DNA from: an uncultured Chromatiaceae bacterium
GTDB lineage: Bacteria; Pseudomonadota; Gammaproteobacteria; Enterobacterales; Alteromonadaceae
Direction: 5' to 3'
DNA length: 34,329 nucleotides
Assembly (NCBI GenBank): GCA_946482325.1
Contig: CAMLRA010000025.1
Coordinates: 1-34,329, forward strand
The stretch's first letter is position 1, and every line of letters starts with the position of its first letter. Of the stretch, positions 27,990-34,329 are shown in pieces. The notes beneath the pieces were generated by a model, which did not search any database, was not told where the DNA came from, and saw nothing but the letters and a program-made list of their open reading frames with translations. The translations under genes and the position numbers were made by a program.

Positions 27990-28961
27990 TTAAAAATCTA
28001 ACGGCTGCGGTTGTTTGCCAACGGCCACAGTGACAGTTTTGGTTTGCAGGAAAGTCAGCGGATTGGCTTGTTCCGGCTCATCAGTTAACTGGCAGGTCAG
28101 TGCTGCTGTGTAAGTGCCGGCGTCAACAAAACCAATTTCATACTGATACAGACTGGCACCGTCATATTTCACCGGCGCACTGGCGTAAGGCAGATTTGGC
28201 GCCACACCACCGTTGTCGCCCAAAGTTTCAACCGCCAGGTTGCCGCCTTTATACAGATACACCGCTGCGACCGGTAGCCGGTTCTCTTTTGGCGCCAGAG
28301 GACAAGCCGCATTAAGCAGCAGCGTTTCGCTGACAGTACCTTTTAGATGACCAATTTGACTGGTATCCACCAGCCGCAGGCCAGTCGGTTTTAACTGATA
28401 ACCACGGTTGCCGTTGGTCGCGACCACGGCTTTGCGCAGGTCAAATTCCAGGGTGTAACTGAAGGTACCACCAGCCGATAACACCGGGCCATTCAGTTTC
28501 AGCTCGTTGGATGGCACTGTCAGCGCTGCGCGACTGCCATCCTTCAGCTGAACATAAGAGCCCTCCGTCAACACCAGCCGCAGCTGGCCATAATTGCCGG
28601 CCGGCACTGTGGCGCCACTGACCAAGGCTTCAGCTAAGCTGCCGGGCAATTTCATTAAGTCAACACCACGTGTATTGGTGATGACCTGGCCCTGCGCATT
28701 TTTACATTCGCTGTTGGGGGCTGCCGCCACCGCATCTGAGCCAATCAGATATTTTTGCGTCCCCAAACCATTGCCAGTCAGCTCGATACTGTTAAAACAC
28801 ACCACCACAGCGGTAGCGCCGTCGACCGGCGCATCACTGATTTGAAAATTAAAAGTCGCGGTTGTCGGCATGGGCGGGGTCGTCGTTTCGCCGGAACCAC
28901 CGCCACAGGCGCTGAGTCCGGCGCCGCACAACATCATTAGAGTTAGTACTGCAAGTTTCAT
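27990..28961 (-). CDS. DUF4382 domain-containing lipoprotein
   Basis: Predicted surface or periplasmic lipoprotein of unknown function. The start at 28961 (MKLAVLTL) is preferred: GGAG lies 7 bases upstream and the lipobox LSAC puts the lipidated Cys at 19 of 323 residues; starts at 28982 and 28979 would add seven or six residues. A glycine- and threonine/proline-rich linker follows the cysteine. The DUF4382 domain at about 35-190 shows the FQISDAPVDGATAVVVCFNSIEL opening, VDLMKLPG, VPAGNYGQLRLVL and YQLKPTGLRLVD. The C-terminal third (from GHLKGTVSE) looks like a beta-sandwich of the carboxypeptidase-regulatory type, with four cysteines in the mature protein that could form disulphides. It has no operon partner. 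Confidence 0.88.
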   Translation of the reverse strand: MKLAVLTLMMLCGAGLSACGGGSGETTTPPMPTTATFNFQISDAPVDGATAVVVCFNSIELTGNGLGTQKYLIGSDAVAAAPNSECKNAQGQVITNTRGVDLMKLPGSLAEALVSGATVPAGNYGQLRLVLTEGSYVQLKDGSRAALTVPSNELKLNGPVLSAGGTFSYTLEFDLRKAVVATNGNRGYQLKPTGLRLVDTSQIGHLKGTVSETLLLNAACPLAPKENRLPVAAVYLYKGGNLAVETLGDNGGVAPNLPYASAPVKYDGASLYQYEIGFVDAGTYTAALTCQLTDEPEQANPLTFLQTKTVTVAVGKQPQPLDF

Positions 28962-29031
28962 CACTGATCTCCGGTTCATCATGTAACTTCAGCGTTATAT
29001 ACATTAGAACATGAAGATATACTGAATAACT

Positions 29032-29721
29032 TCAGACATCCTGCAAGGCTTTCAGCGCCTTGGAATGAAACTCCCGATGCTTCATCACCAGCAACACCAC
29101 CACAGTCGCCGCCATAAACAACCAGACATTGATAAACCAGGCGAGTGTCGCCAGCGAAAAATAAATGGCGCGCAGGCCATAGTTAAACGAATGCGCCGCC
29201 TGATCTATCACTTTGGCGGCTTTGTTGGCGTATTGGCTGCGCTCAGCCTGCGGCAACTCGCGGCCGTCAGGCGCGGCCCCTATCAGCACGCCACCAAAGC
29301 CATATTGACGCAGCGACCAGGTGAACTGAAAAAAGGTAAAAACATAAATCAGTACCAAACACAAAATTTTAAACTGCAACAAGCCGTCGACATGGTCGAG
29401 CCAGGGCATTACCTGCATCAGCACTGTGGCGATTTTGTCGCTCGACGCCAGCGCCGTCAGCAAACCGGCCAGAATTAACATCGAACTGGAAGCGAAAAAA
29501 CTGACGTTGCGCTCCAGCGTTGAAATCAGCGCCACATCAGCCATTTTATTTTCTCGCACGATCATTTGTTCCATCCAGGCGGTGCGTTTACGCCGCAACT
29601 CATAAGACAAACAACTGACTTCGCGCGCCCGGCGTTTGGCAAACAGCGTATAACCAACCCAAACCCCGACAAACCAACACACGGCGATTAAATCCAGCCA
29701 CGGAAACTGCTGCCAGCTCAC
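29032..29721 (-). CDS. DUF599 family membrane protein
   Basis: Integral membrane protein of 229 residues and unknown function. Hydrophobic segments lie at about 8-27, 73-92, 116-135 and 188-213. Conserved features of the family as I recall them are a basic stretch with RRKRTAWMEQMIVRENKMADVAL and a tail with AHSFNYGLRAIYFSLATLAWF. The ATG overlaps the stop codon of the upstream sensor kinase by 4 bases (ATGA), so the two are probably made together. No enzymatic motif is visible. The link to the kinase may be functional or only positional. Confidence 0.85.
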   Translation of the reverse strand: MSWQQFPWLDLIAVCWFVGVWVGYTLFAKRRAREVSCLSYELRRKRTAWMEQMIVRENKMADVALISTLERNVSFFASSSMLILAGLLTALASSDKIATVLMQVMPWLDHVDGLLQFKILCLVLIYVFTFFQFTWSLRQYGFGGVLIGAAPDGRELPQAERSQYANKAAKVIDQAAHSFNYGLRAIYFSLATLAWFINVWLFMAATVVVLLVMKHREFHSKALKALQDV

Positions 29722-31640
29722 ATATTCTCCTGTTGTTTTATTGCAGCGCCTGCGCTTTGCAAAGGAATTTCACAATAAAAACAAGCGCCCCCCTGGGCTG
29801 CTTGCTGGTAATAAATATGGCCGCCCATGCGCTCCAGCAGTTCTTTGCAGATCGCAAGACCAAGCCCGCTGCCGCCTTGTTGCCGGCTGTCCGAACTGTC
29901 GGCCTGAGAAAACTTATCAAACAAATGCGGCACAAAGTCCGGCGGTACACCGGGCCCCTGGTCTCTTATCATCAGCTGCAGCATCTGGCCGCTCAATACA
30001 GCCCTGAGCTCAACCGTGCTGTGTGGAGGTGAAAAACGAATGGCATTGCTCAGCAGATTTCCGAGCACCTGCAACACACGGCCGCCATCCAGGGTCAATT
30101 GTAAATCCGGTGGGATCGCCGCCGACAATTCCAGCTGCACTTTACAGGACAACGCCAACGCACTGTGACGCTGAACAGCCTGTTGCAACAGCGGCAGCAG
30201 CAACTGCAATTCCGGCTGCAACGACAGTTTGCCGGCCTGCAATTTTTCCATGTCCAGAATATCACTGACCAGACGAACCAGCTGGTCGGCATTGCTGCGG
30301 GCAATATCCAGCATTTGTTGTTGTGCCGGTAATAAAGCCCCGACAGCGCCGGCGGTAACCAGCGCCAATGCGCCGTTAATTGCTGTCAACGGCGTGCGTA
30401 GCTCGTGGCTGACCGTGGAGACAAACTCTGATTTCAACCGGTCCATGCGTTTACGCGCTGTAATATCGCGAAACAACAGCACTTGCAGTGTCTGGTCCTG
30501 TAGCTGAATGCGGGTATGCAGCAGCTCGACCTGCAGCGTCTCGCCGTGTAGGCGCTGCGCCGTTAGTTCCTGCGGGCCCTGCCCCGACTCCAGCGCCGGC
30601 GGCTGTGGAAATAAAATCTGAAACGGCAGCCCGCGCAGCTGACGGGCCTGATACCCAAACATCTGTTCAGCAGCATGATTGAAGGTATGGATTTGACCGG
30701 CAGGATTCAGTACCACGATAGCGTCATCCACATTGTCGAGCACTGTCCGGTAGTATTGTTCGCTTTGCTCAAAAGCCCGGCTGGTTTGTTGCCAGCGCCG
30801 GTTGGCACGAAACACATTGGCCAGCAGCAGCACCAACAGCAACGCGGTGCACCAGCCGACTAAGCGAAACCAGACCGCCAGACTCACCGCCGGTTGCAGA
30901 GGCCAGACTGCCAGTTGCCAATCAGAACCGGCAACATTTAAAGCCAGCAACGCTGCCGCAGGCCCAAACTGCTGCAACTCCCCCAATAGAATTTCACCGC
31001 CAGAGCCGCCATTGAGGTGCCTGACCGCAACGTCAACATCCAGTTCGTGCGCCTTCTGTTTCAGCAGAAGCCAGATATCGTCGACATTTAATACAGTACT
31101 GACAATGCCCCAATACTGGCCGTCGGACAGATAGACCGGGATACGGTAAACAAAACCACGGCCGCCTTGCGCCAGCTGCAGCGGGCCACTGAGCTTGGCT
31201 TTGCGGCTACGGATGGTTTGTTCGATGTCGGGCCATTGACCGGTCAGATCGGGATAATACAAGCCAACAGCGGCTTCATTACCGGCCAGCGGATACACAT
31301 AGGTCAGACGGTTGTCGGGCGCGACGCCCATATTGCGGATATGTTTACCCTGGCGCACCAGATTGGGCAGCAACATCTGAAAATCCTGCGCACTGGTGTT
31401 GCCTTCCAGTGCCTGAACATGGGCCACCAACCCCTGACTCAACTGCAGTGGCGCATTCAGCTCCATTTCCAGCAGGGAGCGCAATTGGGCAGCACTTTCA
31501 ACAGTATCACGCACCTGCTGCGCATCCGTGCGGCGCTGTTCCTGTAATGCCAGATATTCTGCGACAGCGCCAAATAACAAGACAAGCAGCACCAGCAAGG
31601 CGCTTTGCAGTCGCTCTAAACCCCAAAAACCTGCCCGCAA
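29718..31640 (-). CDS. Membrane sensor histidine kinase, CHASE-like plus PAS
   Basis: Two-component sensor of 640 residues. A membrane helix at about 12-31 leads to a periplasmic sensor (about 40-250) resembling the CHASE domain (NMGVAPDNRLTYVYPLAGNE, GLYYPDLTGQWPDIEQTI), then a second helix at about 257-276 and a PAS domain (about 293-395, YRTVLDNVDDAIVVLNPAG). The HisKA domain has phospho-acceptor His412 in SHELRTP. The ATPase domain has N-box NLLSNAIRFSP, G1 DQGPGVP and G2 GGSGLGLAI. The start is TTG at 31640, the only plausible one since a stop codon lies five codons upstream and the first helix follows at once. No receiver domain or response regulator is nearby. CHASE domains bind small ligands; the ligand here is unknown. 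Confidence 0.92.
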   Translation of the reverse strand: MRAGFWGLERLQSALLVLLVLLFGAVAEYLALQEQRRTDAQQVRDTVESAAQLRSLLEMELNAPLQLSQGLVAHVQALEGNTSAQDFQMLLPNLVRQGKHIRNMGVAPDNRLTYVYPLAGNEAAVGLYYPDLTGQWPDIEQTIRSRKAKLSGPLQLAQGGRGFVYRIPVYLSDGQYWGIVSTVLNVDDIWLLLKQKAHELDVDVAVRHLNGGSGGEILLGELQQFGPAAALLALNVAGSDWQLAVWPLQPAVSLAVWFRLVGWCTALLLVLLLANVFRANRRWQQTSRAFEQSEQYYRTVLDNVDDAIVVLNPAGQIHTFNHAAEQMFGYQARQLRGLPFQILFPQPPALESGQGPQELTAQRLHGETLQVELLHTRIQLQDQTLQVLLFRDITARKRMDRLKSEFVSTVSHELRTPLTAINGALALVTAGAVGALLPAQQQMLDIARSNADQLVRLVSDILDMEKLQAGKLSLQPELQLLLPLLQQAVQRHSALALSCKVQLELSAAIPPDLQLTLDGGRVLQVLGNLLSNAIRFSPPHSTVELRAVLSGQMLQLMIRDQGPGVPPDFVPHLFDKFSQADSSDSRQQGGSGLGLAICKELLERMGGHIYYQQAAQGGACFYCEIPLQSAGAAIKQQENM

Positions 31641-31669
31641 ATTGCACCCGCTGCGTTAGATTTCGTCAA

Positions 31670-31695
31670 TTCAGGCAGCTTGAGCGCTGCCTGAA
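31670..31695. other. Perfect 10-base-pair hairpin between kinase and pyrC genes
   Basis: TTCAGGCAGC and GCTGCCTGAA are separated by TTGAGC. No T-run follows on either strand, so it is not a standard terminator; the loop provides the candidate -35 of pyrC. It could bind a regulator. Confidence 0.5.
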
Positions 31696-31709
31696 AACCA
31701 AGATTTAAT
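31680..31709 (+). promoter_or_regulatory. Candidate promoter of pyrC
   Basis: TTGAGC (31680-31685) and TTTAAT (31704-31709) are 18 bases apart, giving a predicted start near 31716 and a leader of about 45 bases before the GTG. In E. coli pyrC is regulated by the choice of transcription start and a leader hairpin; a TCGG/CCGA pair at about 31717-31733 could form a small leader hairpin here. Confidence 0.45.
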
Positions 31710-31762
31710 GATACACTCGGCCATCTTTTCCGACAGTTAATTTTTCGCCCCAGGAGAGCCCC

Positions 31763-32800
31763 GTGACCGTATTACAGTTGACCACCCCAGATGACTGGCA
31801 TTTACATTTCCGTGATGGCGATATGCTGCAGGAAACTGTCCCGGCGACTGCCCGTTGTTTCCGCCGCGCTGTGGTGATGCCCAATCTGGTGCCACCGGTC
31901 ACCACAGGCGCTTTAGCCAGTGCCTACCGCGAACGTATTCTCGCTGCACGCCCGGCGGGCAGCCAGTTCGAACCTGTGATGACCATTTATTTGACTGACA
32001 CCACCACAGCGCAGGACATTGCCGACGCCAAAGCAGCCGGCGTCTTAGCTGCCAAGCTGTATCCGGCGGGTGCTACCACCAATTCCCATTCTGGTGTGTC
32101 GAGCTTAAGCAAACTGTACCCTGTACTCGAAGCCATGGTCGAACACGACATGCTGTTTCTGGTGCACGGCGAAGTCACCGACAACCATGTCGATATCTTT
32201 GACCGCGAAGCGGTGTTTATCGAGCAGCACCTGCGCCAGATTGTTGACCGTTTCCCGGCCTTGCGCATAGTGCTGGAACACATCACTACTGCCGATGCTG
32301 TCGAGTTTGTTAAAAACGCCGGGGCGAATGTTGCTGCGACCATCACACCACAGCATTTGCTGCTAAACCGCAACGATATGTTAGTCGGCGGCATCCGGCC
32401 GCATAACTACTGCCTGCCGGTCCTGAAACGCCGCACCCATCAGGAAGCGCTGCGCGCTATTGTCGCCAGCGGCAACCCGAAGTTTTTCTTAGGCACAGAT
32501 TCTGCGCCACACGCCAAACACCGCAAAGAAACAGCCTGCGGCTGCGCCGGTTGTTACAGCGCCTGGAGCGCCATTGAACTGTACGCGCAAGTGTTTGAGG
32601 AGCTTGGCGTTATTGAAAAACTGGAAGGTTTTGCCAGCCATTATGGCGCCGATTTCTACCGTCTGCCGCGCAACACCGGCAGCATCCGTCTGGTGAAACA
32701 AAGCTGGACAGTACCGGAAGAAATCACCCTGCCCGACGGCAGCCCAATAGTGCCGTTTTACGCCGGTCAGACTTTGCACTGGAAATTGCAGGCGGAATAA
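31763..32800 (+). CDS. pyrC: Dihydroorotase PyrC
   Basis: Binuclear zinc enzyme closing carbamoyl-aspartate to dihydroorotate, third step of pyrimidine synthesis. The 345 residues (E. coli 348) match the type II dihydroorotases. Metal ligands are visible: HLH (His13, His15), the carboxylated Lys98 in AAKLYPAG, His135 in VHGEV, His173 in LEHIT and Asp246 in GTDSAPH. The start is GTG with GGAG 6 bases upstream. It is a single gene preceded by its own likely promoter. Confidence 0.97.
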   Translation: MTVLQLTTPDDWHLHFRDGDMLQETVPATARCFRRAVVMPNLVPPVTTGALASAYRERILAARPAGSQFEPVMTIYLTDTTTAQDIADAKAAGVLAAKLYPAGATTNSHSGVSSLSKLYPVLEAMVEHDMLFLVHGEVTDNHVDIFDREAVFIEQHLRQIVDRFPALRIVLEHITTADAVEFVKNAGANVAATITPQHLLLNRNDMLVGGIRPHNYCLPVLKRRTHQEALRAIVASGNPKFFLGTDSAPHAKHRKETACGCAGCYSAWSAIELYAQVFEELGVIEKLEGFASHYGADFYRLPRNTGSIRLVKQSWTVPEEITLPDGSPIVPFYAGQTLHWKLQAE

Positions 32801-32818
32801 AACCCAACCCTACCTCCG

Positions 32819-32844
32819 ATAGCGGTCTGCAACCAGACCGCTAT
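32819..32844. terminator. Strong hairpin after pyrC, possible terminator without T-run
   Basis: ATAGCGGTCTG and CAGACCGCTAT pair over 11 bases around a CAAC loop, 19 bases after the pyrC stop. On the plus strand no T-run follows (GCTGGCAAAAA), so it may stabilise the mRNA end or terminate weakly. Confidence 0.5.
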
Positions 32845-32862
32845 GCTGGCAAAAACACCTGA

Positions 32863-33170
32863 TTGCATTCACCGGATGAAATTCTGCGCAGCAATCACAA
32901 TATTTTCGCGGCGATCTTCAGCGATCAGGGCTTGTATCAGCAGGCGGTGGCGCTGATGGAACAAAGTGCCGAGCGTGCTGCAGTTTGCTGGTCAGTGGCC
33001 AGGGCATTAGGCCCGAACTGTTGGATAAAATTTTTGACCCGTTTTTTTACCACCAATCGGAGTTGGGGCAATCTGGGATTGGGCCTCAATATTGCTGACA
33101 ACCAGCTGCCGGCGATTGGGGGTTGCCTCGAGCATTTGCCACAGCCAAAGCGGCTGTTGTTTCCTTATCC
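32863..33170 (+). pseudogene. Remnant of a histidine kinase ATPase domain, frameshifted
   Basis: The 400 bases between pyrC and the LysR gene hold no intact gene but retain the end of a HATPase domain. One frame reads SGQGIRPELLDKIFDPFF (about 32994-33047) and the next frame continues TTNRSWGNLGLGLNIADN and then AIGG. Together these match the G1-like, F-box (DPFFTT) and G2 (GLGLGLNI) region of DctB-like kinases. The two halves are joined by one extra T in a run of seven T at 33042-33048; six T would restore the frame. Everything upstream of the ATPase end is missing, and residues between the F and G2 boxes are altered. An open frame (32863-33303) spans the site but is not a credible protein. 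Confidence 0.7.
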
Positions 33171-33201
33171 GTTTGCCCTCACTTTAGTCATCACTATTGC
33201 T

Positions 33202-34110
33202 TCACAACCTGAGCGTGGCCAGTTCGGCCGCCACCCACTGGCGCAATTCGTCGCGCAGCACCAGCACCGCCGGTGTGACCTGATGCCGGCTGGCACAAAC
33301 TAAATGCAGCTGTAATTTCGGCGCCGGATAATCCGGCAGCAGCGGCACCACATGGCCAGCTCGTAAATCGGCCGCCATATCCAGCGCCGATTTCAGCGCA
33401 ATACCATGACCGGCCACTGCCCAGCGCCGCACCAGCTCGGCGTCATTGCTGCTGCGGTTGCCCTGCACATTAACCTGCAACAGTCCTTGTGGCCCGCTAA
33501 AACGCCAGCGGTCAAAGGTGCGCTCTTCAATCATGTACAGTAAGCAATTATGTTGTTGCAGCTGCAACGGCTGTGTCGGAGTACCTGCGCGAGCGAGATA
33601 TGCCGGCGCGGCACAGACAATACGCGGCACTTCAGCGATAAAAAACGCCACCAAAGCCGGGTCCGTTAAAGCGCCATAGCGCAGCGCCACATCGACCGGT
33701 TCGCGCTGTAACCCTGCCACTCTGTCACCAAGTTCCAGTCGCAGTTTCAGCTGTGGAAACCTTGCCAGCAAAGTATCGAGCTTGGGCAATAACCAGTTGC
33801 GACCCAAATCACTGGGCGCAGCCAGTCGCAGCTCACCGCCGATATCCACCGCCAGATTTTTCAGCGCCTGTTCGCCCTGCTCCAACGCCTCCAGCGCGTT
33901 CTGGCAATGCTGCAGAAACACTTCACCGGCCGGCGTCAGCTTTAAACTGCGGGTACTGCGCAACAATAACGCCGCGCCAAGGTGTTGTTCCAGCCGTTTC
34001 AACGCCGCCGAAGCCGCCGCCGGCGTGAAGTCAAACTGTCGCGCCGCCGCACTGATATTGCCGCTACGGACAATTTGCTGGAACAACCGGAGATCCTGAA
34101 CTTGCAGCAT
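33202..34110 (-). CDS. LysR family transcriptional regulator
   Basis: DNA-binding regulator of 302 residues from the ATG at 34110 (MLQVQDLRLF); a TTG at 34116 would add two residues. The winged helix-turn-helix covers about 4-63 (VRSGNISAAARQFDFTPAAASAALKRLEQHLG), followed by the LysR substrate-binding domain of two Rossmann-like lobes (about 88-295). It resembles the CrgA/AaeR-like group in having a conserved STRSLKLTPAGE. It is divergent from the oxidoreductase gene at 34254, the usual arrangement for a LysR regulator and its target. The effector is unknown. No strong ribosome site is seen. Confidence 0.93.
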   Translation of the reverse strand: MLQVQDLRLFQQIVRSGNISAAARQFDFTPAAASAALKRLEQHLGAALLLRSTRSLKLTPAGEVFLQHCQNALEALEQGEQALKNLAVDIGGELRLAAPSDLGRNWLLPKLDTLLARFPQLKLRLELGDRVAGLQREPVDVALRYGALTDPALVAFFIAEVPRIVCAAPAYLARAGTPTQPLQLQQHNCLLYMIEERTFDRWRFSGPQGLLQVNVQGNRSSNDAELVRRWAVAGHGIALKSALDMAADLRAGHVVPLLPDYPAPKLQLHLVCASRHQVTPAVLVLRDELRQWVAAELATLRL

Positions 34111-34135
34111 TTTCAAATTTCATTTGATAAAGAAT

Positions 34136-34239
34136 GCTTAATTAAGCGGTTTTTCAATAGATGTCAATCCGACACAATGCACAGCATCTGTTAAACGTTA
34201 CGCTGAATCGCGATTGCGAAGCGCCCTTTTCTATTGAAA
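34136..34239. promoter_or_regulatory. Divergent regulatory region with inverted repeats, likely LysR operator
   Basis: The 143-base gap between the LysR gene and the oxidoreductase gene contains TTTCAATAGA at 34152-34161 and its exact reverse complement at 34230-34239. It also has two short perfect palindromes, GCTTAATTAAGC (34136-34147) and AATCGCGATT (34206-34215). LysR regulators usually bind dyad sites with T-N11-A in such divergent gaps. Which of these is the operator is not decided by the sequence. Confidence 0.4.
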
Positions 34240-34253
34240 TATCAGGAGTTTTT

Positions 34254-34329
34254 ATGTCCGCCACTCATTTAATTCCAACCACTATGCCGGCTGTTGGTTA
34301 CCTGCAATCGTTGCCTGTCAGCGACGAGC
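34254..34329 (+). CDS. Start of a zinc-type alcohol dehydrogenase / quinone reductase-like protein (cut by window edge)
   Basis: The first 25 codons read MSATHLIPTTMPAVGYLQSL and then PVSDE. PAVGYLQSLPVSD resembles the N-terminus of medium-chain dehydrogenase/reductase proteins annotated as zinc-binding alcohol dehydrogenase family (typically KAVGY...LPI). AGGAG lies 5 bases before the ATG. Divergent from the LysR gene, it is the likely target of that regulator. Family identity rests on a short match from memory. Confidence 0.6.
   Translation, partial: MSATHLIPTTMPAVGYLQSLPVSDE

Noticed and set aside
32863..33303. A 146-residue plus-strand protein
   Set aside because: It joins two frames of a decayed kinase domain and its end runs antisense into the LysR gene; treated as a pseudogene instead.

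Overview
The window is chromosomal DNA of a gammaproteobacterium. It carries the complete division and cell wall (dcw) cluster, then the rnpB, rsmI, lpoA, yraN, diaA, dolP neighbourhood, then a short accessory stretch. Protein sequences match E. coli counterparts along most of their length (for example LpxC MIKQRT, MraZ MFRG, FtsZ tail [11 protein letters not shown]). Moderate GC, gene order and an LpoA-type lipoprotein suggest an Alteromonadales or Rheinheimera/Alishewanella-like organism. The genus is inference from recollection, not from a search.

Positions 1-17530 (all minus strand) hold, in transcription order, mraZ, rsmH, ftsL, ftsI, murE, murF, mraY, murD, ftsW, murG, murC, ddlB, ftsQ, ftsA, ftsZ and a truncated lpxC. 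Most junctions overlap by 1-14 bases (often ATGA), so this reads as one long operon. It is led by a sigma70-like promoter (TTGACA, 18 bases, TAAACT), with three GTGG(G/A) MraZ boxes at exact 10-base spacing lying on the predicted start of transcription. lpxC also has its own likely promoter.

Positions 17530-22285 contain an intergenic patch with two perfect palindromes (20 and 22 bases) and an unrecognised ORF tail, then a two-gene RND efflux operon (permease and periplasmic adaptor, minus strand). From memory, mraZ is followed closely by rnpB and rsmI in Pseudomonas, so the RND operon and its flanks look like an insertion into an ancestral dcw-rnpB-rsmI junction.

Positions 22285-27960 hold rnpB (RNase P RNA, minus strand, with TATAAT box and strong terminator), a small outer-membrane beta-barrel gene, rsmI (minus), and the plus-strand lpoA-yraN-diaA-dolP set. 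These link cell wall synthesis, replication timing and outer membrane integrity.

Positions 27960-34329 are more variable: a DUF4382 lipoprotein, a DUF599 membrane protein overlapping a CHASE-like/PAS histidine kinase, pyrC, a frameshifted histidine kinase remnant, a LysR regulator, and the start of a divergent zinc-type alcohol dehydrogenase/quinone reductase-like gene with a 10-base inverted repeat between them.

No CRISPR array, tRNA, prophage or complete insertion sequence was seen. Most of the window is well-known core genome. The points most worth a second look are the RND insertion and its palindromes, the altered proton-relay residues of the pump, the extra TGGG tract near mraZ, the kinase/DUF599 pair, the kinase relic and the LysR intergenic repeat.
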